A stretch of 43,076 nt of DNA, taken from NCBI GenBank assembly GCA_913049685.1, contig CAJWZD010000014.1:1-43076 (forward strand), written 5' to 3'. The stretch comes from an uncultured Fidelibacterota bacterium. GTDB lineage: Bacteria; Fidelibacterota; Marinisomatia; Marinisomatales; TCS55. The position numbers were made by a program, and so were the translations under genes. Below the pieces are notes generated by a model that saw nothing but the letters and a program-made list of their open reading frames with translations, was not told where the DNA came from and did not search any database. This document shows positions 16,343 through 24,587 of the stretch, piece by piece (the first letter of the stretch is position 1; each line of letters starts with the position of its first letter).

Positions 16343-17596
16343 TTATTCTTCGTGTGCAGCCCACTCAGATTCTACAGTAAGAATCTCGTTTGTTGGTACA
16401 CATAGTCCCTCACGAGTTGCAAAATACATTTTTCCACCTGCGTTTGGATTAGCTCCAGAGAATACTGTACCACTATCGTCAACAATCTTTGGTGCAGCAG
16501 GATCTGAGCTATCTACCATATTAGCAAAAGGGACGCCTAATGGCGTTACGCCACCACCACCAGCAAGATTATCGTAATGCATGAACATAACCATATCAGT
16601 AACTCCGACAGATCCATCACCATCTAAATCAGTAAGCGGGTTCTTTGCATCAGCAACCTGTGCGTTCAATGATAAACCAGCATTATAAAAATAGAAAGTC
16701 ATTTGGTAGCTGTAATTTGAATTTAACAGGTCTTCAGATCTAAAATATCCACCTTTATAAGCTGGATTTAAAACCGCTGGATTAGGGTCAGCTGTTGCGA
16801 TATTACCATCAGCATCATTGAACTGAAGATTATATCCAGTAATAACTCTATCATCTGCTTCGCTCCAGCTATCCTGTACGTTCGCATATCTTACATCATG
16901 ACCATCTTCATCAGTATAATCGATAGATAGTACTTTCTCAGTTTCTCCATCATGAACGTGCTCACCAACTGAATAAGTTCCAGTGTAGAAAGGAGGAAGT
17001 ACCGCTCCACCCAATGTTGGGTCTGGAGTGATCATAAAGTTACCAGGTTTTTCAGCTCCAGCTCTATCAAAGTCAGAGACATAAAGTCCTTGATCTGTAA
17101 TAGCAGCTACTGTGATTGTAGTTTGACAATCAGCCTGCCTGATAGTTGGATAGGTTCCTGTGATCTTATATGTTGCCCCTTCACCTCTTTTAGCAGCATC
17201 ATCGATCTGTAAAAGAAGACTCACACCAAAACCAGCAAGCGCTGCTGGACTGGTTAATGCGGTTGTCCTAGGAAACCCAGGAATGTTGTCCCCGTTTTTG
17301 ATATCTACAGTGCTAAATGTAGCGCCTAGACGAGCTGCATCACCAATTGCTTGGAAATAGGCTGCAGTAGCAGCATCACCATTTGCATCCCAATCTAGAT
17401 AATTTTTGTATTCTTGATTTTGATCTTCACCAGCAGGGACGCTAACAACTCTTTCATATAAAAGGTTTAAGCTTTCAAGTTCCCAACTTCCAACAATGTC
17501 GCCGTTTACTACTCCCTCATCGTCATCTTCACATGCGGTGAAAAGAAGCGTAGCTGATATAGATAGAAATAAAACTTTTGATAAAAGTCTTTTCAT
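16343..17596 (-). CDS. Lipoprotein with one dockerin-like repeat, function unknown
   Basis: The 417-residue protein starts with a lipoprotein signal peptide ending LLFTAC (Cys22) and a run of acidic residues (EDDDEG). A lipocalin-like opening (IVGSWELESLNLLYE) follows. Near residues 323-338 a dockerin/EF-hand-type repeat reads DLDGDGSVGVTDMVMF. Only one repeat is present, so it may simply bind calcium. A strong GGAGAG ribosome-binding site precedes the ATG, suggesting high expression. It is followed by a strong terminator and then the TonB-dependent receptor, so the pair could work like a surface lipoprotein and its receptor. This functional link is inferred from position and shared Ca-binding-like motifs. 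Confidence 0.8.
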   Translation of the reverse strand: MKRLLSKVLFLSISATLLFTACEDDDEGVVNGDIVGSWELESLNLLYERVVSVPAGEDQNQEYKNYLDWDANGDAATAAYFQAIGDAARLGATFSTVDIKNGDNIPGFPRTTALTSPAALAGFGVSLLLQIDDAAKRGEGATYKITGTYPTIRQADCQTTITVAAITDQGLYVSDFDRAGAEKPGNFMITPDPTLGGAVLPPFYTGTYSVGEHVHDGETEKVLSIDYTDEDGHDVRYANVQDSWSEADDRVITGYNLQFNDADGNIATADPNPAVLNPAYKGGYFRSEDLLNSNYSYQMTFYFYNAGLSLNAQVADAKNPLTDLDGDGSVGVTDMVMFMHYDNLAGGGGVTPLGVPFANMVDSSDPAAPKIVDDSGTVFSGANPNAGGKMYFATREGLCVPTNEILTVESEWAAHEE

Positions 17597-17648
17597 TTTT
17601 TCTCTCCTCTGTAAGTGTATTTTTTAAAACTTAGTGTAATAATAAGAA

Positions 17649-17665
17649 CAGAATATAACATTCTG
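17649..17665. promoter_or_regulatory. Short inverted repeat in divergent promoter region
   Basis: CAGAAT (17649-17654) and ATTCTG (17660-17665) form an inverted repeat with a 5-nt spacer. It lies between the divergent lipoprotein gene and etfB, and near a minus-strand TTCAGA-17-TATTAT promoter-like pair. It could be an operator, but six-base arms occur by chance. Confidence 0.25.
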
Positions 17666-17818
17666 AACTCACAAAAAGTACAGCTTAACTACAAAAGTGG
17701 CAAATATTTTTTCAAACCTGTAAAAATTGATTTTTTAGCTTAATTAAATAGTCAGTAAATACGTAATTTGTAGAATCTTTTTAAAGCTACAGATATCAAA
17801 TATTGAAAGTAAATTTTT

Positions 17819-18580
17819 ATGAAAATTGCAGTTTTAGTTAAGCAAGTACCAGGATCGGAATCACCGCTCAATATTGACTCTTCTGAAAAAGGCCTTGATG
17901 AAAGTCAAGTTACTTACATTACGAACGAAAGCGACAATTATGCAATTGAAGAAGCGCTTCAAATATGCGACAAAGGCGAAGAAGGTGAAGTCGTAATTAT
18001 CAGTATGGGACCTGAGCGAGTACAAAAAGCTATTCGAGAAGCATTAGCTAAAGGCGCTCACCGCGCAATTCATATTAATACAAATTCTAGCGCATCTTCT
18101 GATCCATTAGTTACTGCATCAGCGCTTGCCAGTATAATGAAAGATGAGAAATTTGACCTTATATTTTCAGGTCTTCAATCTGATGATTTAGGTTTTGGTC
18201 AAACAGGTGTCGTTCTTGGTGAAATGCTGGAAATGTCTACTGCGACTTTAGCGATGTCAACAGAAGTTGTTGATGGAAAAATTAGAGTGAAACGCGAACT
18301 AGAGTCTGGTTATTTTCAATGGGTAACAATGACATTGCCAGCAAGCATAAGCGTGCAGTCTGGTTGTAACACCCCAAGATATCCATCTTTGAAGGGTATA
18401 ATGGGTGCAAAAAAGAAAGAAATCACTGAAGTACAATTTGATGAGATAGACACCTTTCAGAGCGTTAAAAGATTGTATTCCCCTAGCAATTCTAAAGAAA
18501 CGGTAATGATTGAAGGTTCAACAGAGGATATTGTTGAAAAGCTTGTGGATGTTTTAAAAAATCAAATCAAAATAGCATAG
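17819..18580 (+). CDS. etfB: Electron transfer flavoprotein beta subunit
   Basis: The 253-residue protein is the AMP-binding beta subunit of ETF, which takes electrons from acyl-CoA dehydrogenases. It starts MKIAVLVKQVPGSE and has the NESDNYAIEEALQI region. The family segment SGLQSDDLGFGQTGVVLGEMLEM replaces the more usual GKQAID pattern and is given here in its recognisable parts: SGLQSDD and GQTGVVLGEML. The C-terminal part has QSGCNTPRYPSLKGIMGAKKK, matching the ETF-beta signature. The weak ribosome-binding site contrasts with the good sites of the following genes. It is the first gene of the etfBA-EMO-DUF5916 run. Confidence 0.93.
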   Translation: MKIAVLVKQVPGSESPLNIDSSEKGLDESQVTYITNESDNYAIEEALQICDKGEEGEVVIISMGPERVQKAIREALAKGAHRAIHINTNSSASSDPLVTASALASIMKDEKFDLIFSGLQSDDLGFGQTGVVLGEMLEMSTATLAMSTEVVDGKIRVKRELESGYFQWVTMTLPASISVQSGCNTPRYPSLKGIMGAKKKEITEVQFDEIDTFQSVKRLYSPSNSKETVMIEGSTEDIVEKLVDVLKNQIKIA

Positions 18581-18589
18581 GAATTTTTA

Positions 18590-19555
18590 ATGGATATTTT
18601 AATAGTTCTTGAAGATTCAAGTGGTAAGATTCACCGCTTGGGCTTAGAGGCAATTGTGGCTGCACAGTCGCTTGCAAATTCTCAGAAACTCAGCGTTTCA
18701 TCTTTAGTAATAGGTATGAATGCAGATGATTTGTCATCCGAAGCTTCACAGTATAATATGGATAGAGTGCTTAAAGTTAAAAATGACCTCGTTTCGTCCT
18801 ACTCATCAGATGGCTATACAGAAGTTGTTAAGCAGGTAATTGAGCGCGAATCTCCAAAATATATTTTTTTTGGTCACAGCTATCAGGTTCGTGATTACGT
18901 TCCAAAATTAAGCGCAAGACTAATGAAACCTTTTTTAGCAGACAGTGTAGCATTTGAAGTCAATGAAGGTTTAACGGTATCTACAAAGCAAATGTATAAT
19001 GCAAAACTACTATCAAGCACTGTACCTGATTGTGAGCCACCATATCTCATAAGTTTTCAATCAGCAGCATTTAACTCTGATAACATTATATTAGGAAGTG
19101 CGCAGATTGAAGATTATGACATATCCTTTGATTCTTCAATTATCAAAACACAGTCTGAGGAGCCATTTAAGGAGTCTGGGGAAGACCTAGATCTAACATC
19201 AGCGGATTTAATTGTATCCGTAGGAAGAGGAATAGGCAAGCAGGAGAATATTCCGATCGCTAAAGATCTTGCCGAAACTATAGGCGCTGATCTCTCTTCA
19301 TCGAGGCCTGTCGTCGATTCGGGCTGGCTTCCATCCGTTCATCAAGTGGGAAGTTCAGGACAGTCTGTCGCCCCAAAGATGTACTTAGCTTTAGGAATAT
19401 CCGGAGCCATTCAGCATGTTGTTGGGATGAAGGGAGCTAAAAACATTGTTGCGATAAATAAAGATCCTGATGCTCCAATTTTTGAGATTGCAGACTATGG
19501 AGTAGTAGGAGATTTGCTAGAAATTGTTCCAAAATTGTCAGAAGCCCTGAGGTAG
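18590..19555 (+). CDS. etfA: Electron transfer flavoprotein alpha subunit
   Basis: The 321-residue alpha subunit binds the FAD that shuttles electrons. The C-terminal FAD domain is clear: VSVGRGIGKQENIPIAKDLA, then SSRPVVDSGWLPSVHQVGSSGQ in two segments (the SSRPVVD and the HQVGSSGQ parts), and YLALGISGAIQHVVGMKGAK with NKDPDAPIFEIADYGVVGDL. All are signature positions of ETF-alpha. It starts 9 nt after etfB with an AGGA motif and ends 4 nt before the membrane oxidoreductase gene, so electron transfer partner and acceptor are encoded together. Confidence 0.95.
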   Translation: MDILIVLEDSSGKIHRLGLEAIVAAQSLANSQKLSVSSLVIGMNADDLSSEASQYNMDRVLKVKNDLVSSYSSDGYTEVVKQVIERESPKYIFFGHSYQVRDYVPKLSARLMKPFLADSVAFEVNEGLTVSTKQMYNAKLLSSTVPDCEPPYLISFQSAAFNSDNIILGSAQIEDYDISFDSSIIKTQSEEPFKESGEDLDLTSADLIVSVGRGIGKQENIPIAKDLAETIGADLSSSRPVVDSGWLPSVHQVGSSGQSVAPKMYLALGISGAIQHVVGMKGAKNIVAINKDPDAPIFEIADYGVVGDLLEIVPKLSEALR

Positions 19556-19559
19556 ACCA

Positions 19560-21572
19560 ATGCTAACTGCGATAGAACGCATCGCGTTTATTTTGCTCGT
19601 TATTTTTTCAATGGGTTTATCCTACGTAACCTTTACAAGGATGTTTAAAATTATATCCAGAGGAACACAACCCCTAAATTGGAGATTAGTTTTAAAGAAC
19701 TGGCCAAAAGGCCTAGCGGTTTTTATTAGTCAAAAAACACTATTTAAAACTCGACCAGTTATTGGGGCGGTTCATGCAGGAGTTGCTTGGGGTTTTTCAT
19801 TATATCTTTTGGTCAATGTAATTGATATCATGTACGGCATGATCCCAGGATTTAAGTTTCTACCCAACAACTTCTTTGGTGATGTTTACCGATTCTTTGT
19901 AGATAGCTTTAGTATTGTTGTCTTGTTGGGCGTTCTTTTCTTTCTAGCTCGCAGATTTATTCTAATGGATAAACGTCTCATTACAAATGAACCAGTAATG
20001 CTTAGTGAAACGGCAAAAAAAGGAATTAAAAGAGACTCGCTGATAGTGGGATTGTTTATAATTCTTCACGTGGGTTTTCGATTTGTTGGTGCCTCTTTTG
20101 AGGTTGCATTGCATGGATCGGATTGGAGTCAGCCTGGTGCAACGATGCTTGCTTCGTTTTGGAGTAGTCTACCATATGAAACGCTGGTATTTGGAGAGCA
20201 TTTTTCCTGGTGGATGGCACTTGGATTGATTTTGCTATTCACGCCGTATTTTCCATATTCTAAGCACGCTCATTTATTTATGGCCCCCATTAATTATATG
20301 GCAGAAACCAAGCGCAGGTCCATGACAACTCTAGAGATAATGGATCTTGAAGATGATAATATTGAACAATTTGGAGCATCAAAACTTGAACACCTTCCAC
20401 AAAAAGAACTTCTGGATGGATATGCATGTATAATGTGTAATCGATGTCAAGATATATGCCCTGCATATCAAACAGGAAAAGAGCTATCACCTGCTTCACT
20501 TGAGATAAATAAACGTTATTACTATAATGAGAATATGAAAGAATTTTCTAGCGGAGCTGAAAGCCTTGATACCCTTTCGAAATGGATGCTTTCCGAGGAA
20601 GCCGCTTGGTCCTGCACAACATGCGGGTTTTGCCTTGAAGCTTGCCCGGTAGGGAACGAGCCAATGGTTGACATCCTCAGAATGCGCCAGGATTTAGTGC
20701 TTATGGAAAGCAAATTTCCCAGGGAAGCAATGGAGGTTTTTGATAAAATTGAAAATTACGGTAACCCATGGGGTATGTCTTCGCAAGATAGGGAAAAGTG
20801 GACAGAGGGAATGGATATTCCCGTCATGCGAGAAAAAGGGTCTGCTGAATATTTATATTGGGCAGGATGCTCAGGAGCATACGATGATAGGGGTAAAGAT
20901 ATTTCGCGGTCTGTTGCAAAAATAATGAAAAAAGCCGACGTTGACTTTGCAATTCTTGGCAATGAAGAAACCTGTACAGGTGATTCAGCTCGACGAATTG
21001 GTAATGAATATTTATTTCAAATGCAAGCTGATCAAAATATTCAAAACTTTGAAAAGTATAATGTTAAGAAGATTGTGACGCAGTGCCCACACTGTTTAAC
21101 TACATTAAAAAATGATTATGCTGAAATTGGAACAGACCTTGAAGTTGTTCATCATTCAGAATTTATTTCGGATCTTATCAAAGATGGCAAAATTGAACCA
21201 GAAGCCTCTCTTGAGGAAGATGTTACGTTTCATGATGCATGCTACGTAGGTCGACATCACGGTGAGTACGATGCTCCGCGTGACGTTCTACAGTCCGTTT
21301 TGTCAGAAAAAGCCACAATAAAAGAAATGCCCAGAAACAAGCAAGATAGTTTTTGTTGTGGTGCTGGAGGTGGTAATATGTGGTATGAAATAAAACAAGG
21401 TAAGCGCATAAACGTTGAAAGATTTGAAGAAGCCATTGAAACCGGTGTAAAGAAAGTAGCAACTTCATGTAATTTTTGCATGATTATGATGGAAGACGGA
21501 CGAAAAGTTACCGGTCAAGATGAGAACATGGAAGTTTATGACATTGCCGAACTCGTTGCGGAAAGAATTTAA
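19560..21572 (+). CDS. EMO-type ETF:menaquinone oxidoreductase (membrane Fe-S, CCG-domain protein)
   Basis: The 670-residue protein has about five N-terminal membrane helices (roughly 5-25, 66-92, 112-131, 160-182, 215-235) of the NarI-like heme-b type. Two 4Fe-4S motifs follow: CIMCNRCQDICP (Cys290-Cys300) and CTTCGFCLEACP (Cys352-Cys362). Two cysteine-rich HdrD-like domains complete it, containing ETCTGD...QCPHC and HDACY...FCCGAGGG. This is the layout of the membrane oxidoreductase EMO, described as linking EtfAB to menaquinone in anaerobic and other fatty-acid oxidisers. Its position 4 nt after etfA agrees. It would replace classical ETF-QO. Whether it runs in the forward or energy-dependent direction cannot be told. 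Confidence 0.88.
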   Translation: MLTAIERIAFILLVIFSMGLSYVTFTRMFKIISRGTQPLNWRLVLKNWPKGLAVFISQKTLFKTRPVIGAVHAGVAWGFSLYLLVNVIDIMYGMIPGFKFLPNNFFGDVYRFFVDSFSIVVLLGVLFFLARRFILMDKRLITNEPVMLSETAKKGIKRDSLIVGLFIILHVGFRFVGASFEVALHGSDWSQPGATMLASFWSSLPYETLVFGEHFSWWMALGLILLFTPYFPYSKHAHLFMAPINYMAETKRRSMTTLEIMDLEDDNIEQFGASKLEHLPQKELLDGYACIMCNRCQDICPAYQTGKELSPASLEINKRYYYNENMKEFSSGAESLDTLSKWMLSEEAAWSCTTCGFCLEACPVGNEPMVDILRMRQDLVLMESKFPREAMEVFDKIENYGNPWGMSSQDREKWTEGMDIPVMREKGSAEYLYWAGCSGAYDDRGKDISRSVAKIMKKADVDFAILGNEETCTGDSARRIGNEYLFQMQADQNIQNFEKYNVKKIVTQCPHCLTTLKNDYAEIGTDLEVVHHSEFISDLIKDGKIEPEASLEEDVTFHDACYVGRHHGEYDAPRDVLQSVLSEKATIKEMPRNKQDSFCCGAGGGNMWYEIKQGKRINVERFEEAIETGVKKVATSCNFCMIMMEDGRKVTGQDENMEVYDIAELVAERI

Positions 21573-21574
21573 TA

Positions 21575-24019
21575 ATGTCCAATAAAATTAATTTTACACC
21601 AATTATTGGTGTTTTACTGATAAGTGCGCTTTTTGCGAACTCTTCAGAGCTTGACTCTGATGCATTGAAGTTTAAATCTATGAGCGCTGTCAGAACAAAC
21701 ACGTCTCCTAAAATTGATGGAAATCTTGACGACGCAGAATGGGCAAATGCTATAGTATTAGATGATTTCATTCAATACGAACCATACAATCTTGAATCTC
21801 CTAGTGTTGAGACAGAAGTAAGAGTTTTGTATGACGATTACTATGTATATATAGCTTTTCAAAATTACGATCCAGATCCGTCTTCAATAATGGATAGAAT
21901 TAGCAGAAGAGATGATTATGAAGCAATTGAAAAGAGCGTTGATTGGGTTGGTTTTGGTATTGACTCTAATAATGATGATATGACTGGAAACTGGTTTATG
22001 TTAACTGCTGCAGAAGTTCAGTTAGATGTTTCAATTAATGAGAGCGGAGGGTGGAGAGATAAGTATGATATAAGTTGGAATGCAGTATGGGATGGCAAGA
22101 CCCAAATACATTCAGAAGGTTGGTCAGCTGAAATTAGAATTCCATTCAATGTGTTTCAATTTTCTAAAAATGAAATACAAAGATGGGGTGGGACGTTTCA
22201 GCGGGGATACTTTAAAGACCAAGAAGAGATTCATTGGCCAGGAAGATCGAAAGGTGTAAAAAATACCGTTCCCTATTATGGAGCTATTAATGGAATCAAA
22301 AATATTCCTCAACCAAAAAATCTTGAGTTGGTACCATATGTATTAGCAGGACAAACGCAATCTGATGAATTAAATAATGAAGGGAATGTAGGTTTAGATT
22401 TACGCTATAACTTGACATCTACCGCTACATTAAATATGACATTTAATCCCGATTTTGGACAAGTTGAAGCAGACCCTTCAGTTCTAAATTTATCGGCATT
22501 TGAAACGCGCTTAGAAGAGAAACGCCCATTCTTTGTTCAAGGAGCTAGTTTTTTTAATAGCTGGCTCAGAATCTTTAATTCTAGAAGAATTGGTCGCCGC
22601 CCAAACTTCAACGAACCTACCTCCGGAGATATCATCGATCAGCCTAATGAAACAACCATTTTATCAGCTGCAAAGGTTTTAGGTCAAACAAGATCTGGAA
22701 TTAAGTATGGTATTATCAATGCAGTAACAAGTGAGGAATATGGTACACGTGAATATGATTTCAATGGTGCGGTTAAAAAAGATCGGTTTTTGGTTGAACC
22801 TTATTCGAACTATTTTGTTGGTAGGTTTACAAAGCCGATAGTCAATGACCTTTCAACAGTCGGATTTATGGCTACAGACCTCCACCGAAATGGTCACAAT
22901 ATTAAAGCATCAAGCCTTAAGGGCGATTGGCTTTTGAACCTTATGGATAATAAGCTCGAATTTACAGGTGAATATGCTACTACAATCAATGAAGAGAATG
23001 GTTACGCGGGTCGTTTGCGATTAAGCTATAGGGATCCAACTTTTTGGGAGATAGCAACATGGGCAGGATTCTCCGATGACGATTGGAATGTTAATGCGAT
23101 GGGGTTTCAACAAAAGAATAATAATTGGTATTCTGGAGTACGTGTTTCTTTAAGAAGAGACCAACCTAAAGGTATATTTTTGAACCAAGATGTGAGCGTA
23201 AGGCTATGGCTTTCTGGTCTTCACAATGGAATGATAACCAGAAACAATCTTGAAATTGACTTCGAAAACAAGTTCATTAATTACTGGAATCTTGGAATGC
23301 AGGTTGAAATTAATCCTGAAACATACGTTGATGATGACATTTATCGTGATTCTCGCGCATTCATAATTAAAGATGAAGCTTGGCGGGGATTAAATATCTG
23401 GTTCTCTACCGATCAGAGAAAGAAATATATTATTAGGCCTTTTTATAAAATTAATGTTGGTGACGGAATTGACAATAATTCGCGGGGAGATCAAACTGAA
23501 TTGGGAGTTCGATTAACGCTAAAGCCTACAAACAATATTAGCTTCTCAGTTAATTCATCTCTTGAGAATCGACCAGGATTTATGCAATGGGTTGACATTG
23601 TTGATGGTAGCGACGGCAAATTTTTTGATAGTAATGGTAGATACGATATTGTTTATGCGAAAACCAAAAGAAGTCAATCCAACACGAAGTTGAGAATGAA
23701 CATTGCATTTAATTCGCGAATGACTTTTGAAGCATTCTATCAACCTTTTAATGTAGATATGAATTATGAGGATTATTATAGGCTCGATGAGCAGAATTCA
23801 TTTAAAACTAGCAGTTTTAACTATTCAGAGAACAGGAATTTTGAAATAAATAACCAAAGAGGTACTTTCGTTTATCGATGGGAATATCAACCTGGTAGTT
23901 TGTTATACGTCGTTTACAATTTAAATGATAATAACTACTATTCGGATCAAGACGGAGAATGGAGCCAGTCAAAATCAAACTCTTTATTTTTAAAGTTTGA
24001 CTATTTTTTTCAATCCTAG
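21575..24019 (+). CDS. DUF5916 outer-membrane protein with CBM9-like N-terminal domain
   Basis: The 814-residue protein starts with a signal peptide (cleavage likely after ALFA). A family-9 carbohydrate-binding-like domain follows, with KIDGNLDDAEWANA and EVRVLYDDYYVYIAFQ. The long C-terminal part is rich in alternating aromatic strands, typical of an outer-membrane beta-barrel, and contains the DUF5916 hallmark FNPDFGQVEADPSVLNL with ETRLEEKRPFFVQG. The family is common in Bacteroidota; its function is unknown. It starts 2 nt after the EMO stop, so it shares the etf transcript, an unexpected partner for an electron-transfer operon. A transport or surface-binding role is possible. Confidence 0.85.
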   Translation: MSNKINFTPIIGVLLISALFANSSELDSDALKFKSMSAVRTNTSPKIDGNLDDAEWANAIVLDDFIQYEPYNLESPSVETEVRVLYDDYYVYIAFQNYDPDPSSIMDRISRRDDYEAIEKSVDWVGFGIDSNNDDMTGNWFMLTAAEVQLDVSINESGGWRDKYDISWNAVWDGKTQIHSEGWSAEIRIPFNVFQFSKNEIQRWGGTFQRGYFKDQEEIHWPGRSKGVKNTVPYYGAINGIKNIPQPKNLELVPYVLAGQTQSDELNNEGNVGLDLRYNLTSTATLNMTFNPDFGQVEADPSVLNLSAFETRLEEKRPFFVQGASFFNSWLRIFNSRRIGRRPNFNEPTSGDIIDQPNETTILSAAKVLGQTRSGIKYGIINAVTSEEYGTREYDFNGAVKKDRFLVEPYSNYFVGRFTKPIVNDLSTVGFMATDLHRNGHNIKASSLKGDWLLNLMDNKLEFTGEYATTINEENGYAGRLRLSYRDPTFWEIATWAGFSDDDWNVNAMGFQQKNNNWYSGVRVSLRRDQPKGIFLNQDVSVRLWLSGLHNGMITRNNLEIDFENKFINYWNLGMQVEINPETYVDDDIYRDSRAFIIKDEAWRGLNIWFSTDQRKKYIIRPFYKINVGDGIDNNSRGDQTELGVRLTLKPTNNISFSVNSSLENRPGFMQWVDIVDGSDGKFFDSNGRYDIVYAKTKRSQSNTKLRMNIAFNSRMTFEAFYQPFNVDMNYEDYYRLDEQNSFKTSSFNYSENRNFEINNQRGTFVYRWEYQPGSLLYVVYNLNDNNYYSDQDGEWSQSKSNSLFLKFDYFFQS

Positions 24020-24034
24020 AGCCTACTTAGGATT
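24012..24034. terminator. Possible weak convergent terminator
   Basis: AATCCTA (24012-24018) pairs with TAGGATT (24028-24034) across the two convergent stop codons of the DUF5916 and DUF2480 genes. The stem is A/T-rich and the T run downstream is interrupted, so termination here is uncertain. Confidence 0.3.
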
Positions 24035-24274
24035 TCTATTATAGATTTTAACCGCAGAGCGTAGCTCCCCAAAATATATTCTTTCTACATTTTGCGAAAG
24101 ATGAGCCGTAATAATTAGATAGGCCCAAGTGGGTACAGGAACATCAGTGCAACCTTTAATAAGCACACGCTTATTTTTAAAAATACTCCAATCAGTTTCC
24201 TTTACTTTTTCTCTAAACGGTTTTTCTTTTAGAATTCCGTCTACGAGAAAATCATCTAGGTGAACGGTTTCCAT
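24023..24274 (-). CDS. Short DUF2480 family protein
   Basis: The 83-residue protein matches the central and C-terminal part of Bacteroidota DUF2480 proteins: LDDFLVDGILKEKPFREKVK, then TDWSIFKNKRVLIKGCTDVPVPTWAYLII in two segments (DWSIFKNK and VPTWAYLII), and IYFGEL. The usual family length is about twice this, so the N-terminal half is missing or this is a short form. It starts directly after the stop of the preceding 87-codon gene and is the last gene of the suf run. DUF2480 genes commonly sit beside suf genes in Bacteroidota, which suggests a role linked to Fe-S assembly; no mechanism is known. Confidence 0.75.
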   Translation of the reverse strand: METVHLDDFLVDGILKEKPFREKVKETDWSIFKNKRVLIKGCTDVPVPTWAYLIITAHLSQNVERIYFGELRSAVKIYNRNPK

Positions 24275-24538
24275 TTATTCTACAATTTTATCTGAAGACA
24301 TATAGACTTCTTTGTTGTCACCCATAAAGTGATGATAATCTAAGATACCATACCCTTCGTAGTTACGAGTGGGGCAGCTTTTGCATGAGGGCCTTCCATC
24401 AGCTTTACGTTGAACTAAATCAAGAAGCTTCTTATCTGTTTCAGATGCACCCGCTACTAGTTTTTCATCAGTTTCTACATACCATCGCATAGTAACTAAA
24501 TATTTATATTTTTTTGATTCTTTGTCTTTTTTACTCAT
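24275..24538 (-). CDS. Hypothetical 87-residue CxxC protein in suf operon
   Basis: I do not recognise this family. The 87-residue soluble protein begins with a Lys-rich stretch, then YKYLVTMRWYVETDEKLVAG, and has a CKSC motif near residues 52-55 followed by PTRNYEGYGILDYHH. A strong AAAGGAGAG ribosome-binding site precedes its ATG, the best in the operon. It lies 49 nt after sufS and is adjacent to the DUF2480 gene. The CxxC plus nearby His residues could bind a metal or a cluster, which would suit its location, but this is inference. Confidence 0.75.
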   Translation of the reverse strand: MSKKDKESKKYKYLVTMRWYVETDEKLVAGASETDKKLLDLVQRKADGRPSCKSCPTRNYEGYGILDYHHFMGDNKEVYMSSDKIVE

Positions 24539-24587
24539 TTTGCTCTCCTTTAAGTGCTGTAGGAATCAGTTAGAAGCTAAGAAATAA

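Noticed and set aside
21223-21771. Minus-strand frames opposite the end of the EMO gene
   Set aside because: They lie opposite the conserved CCG domain and have no features of their own.
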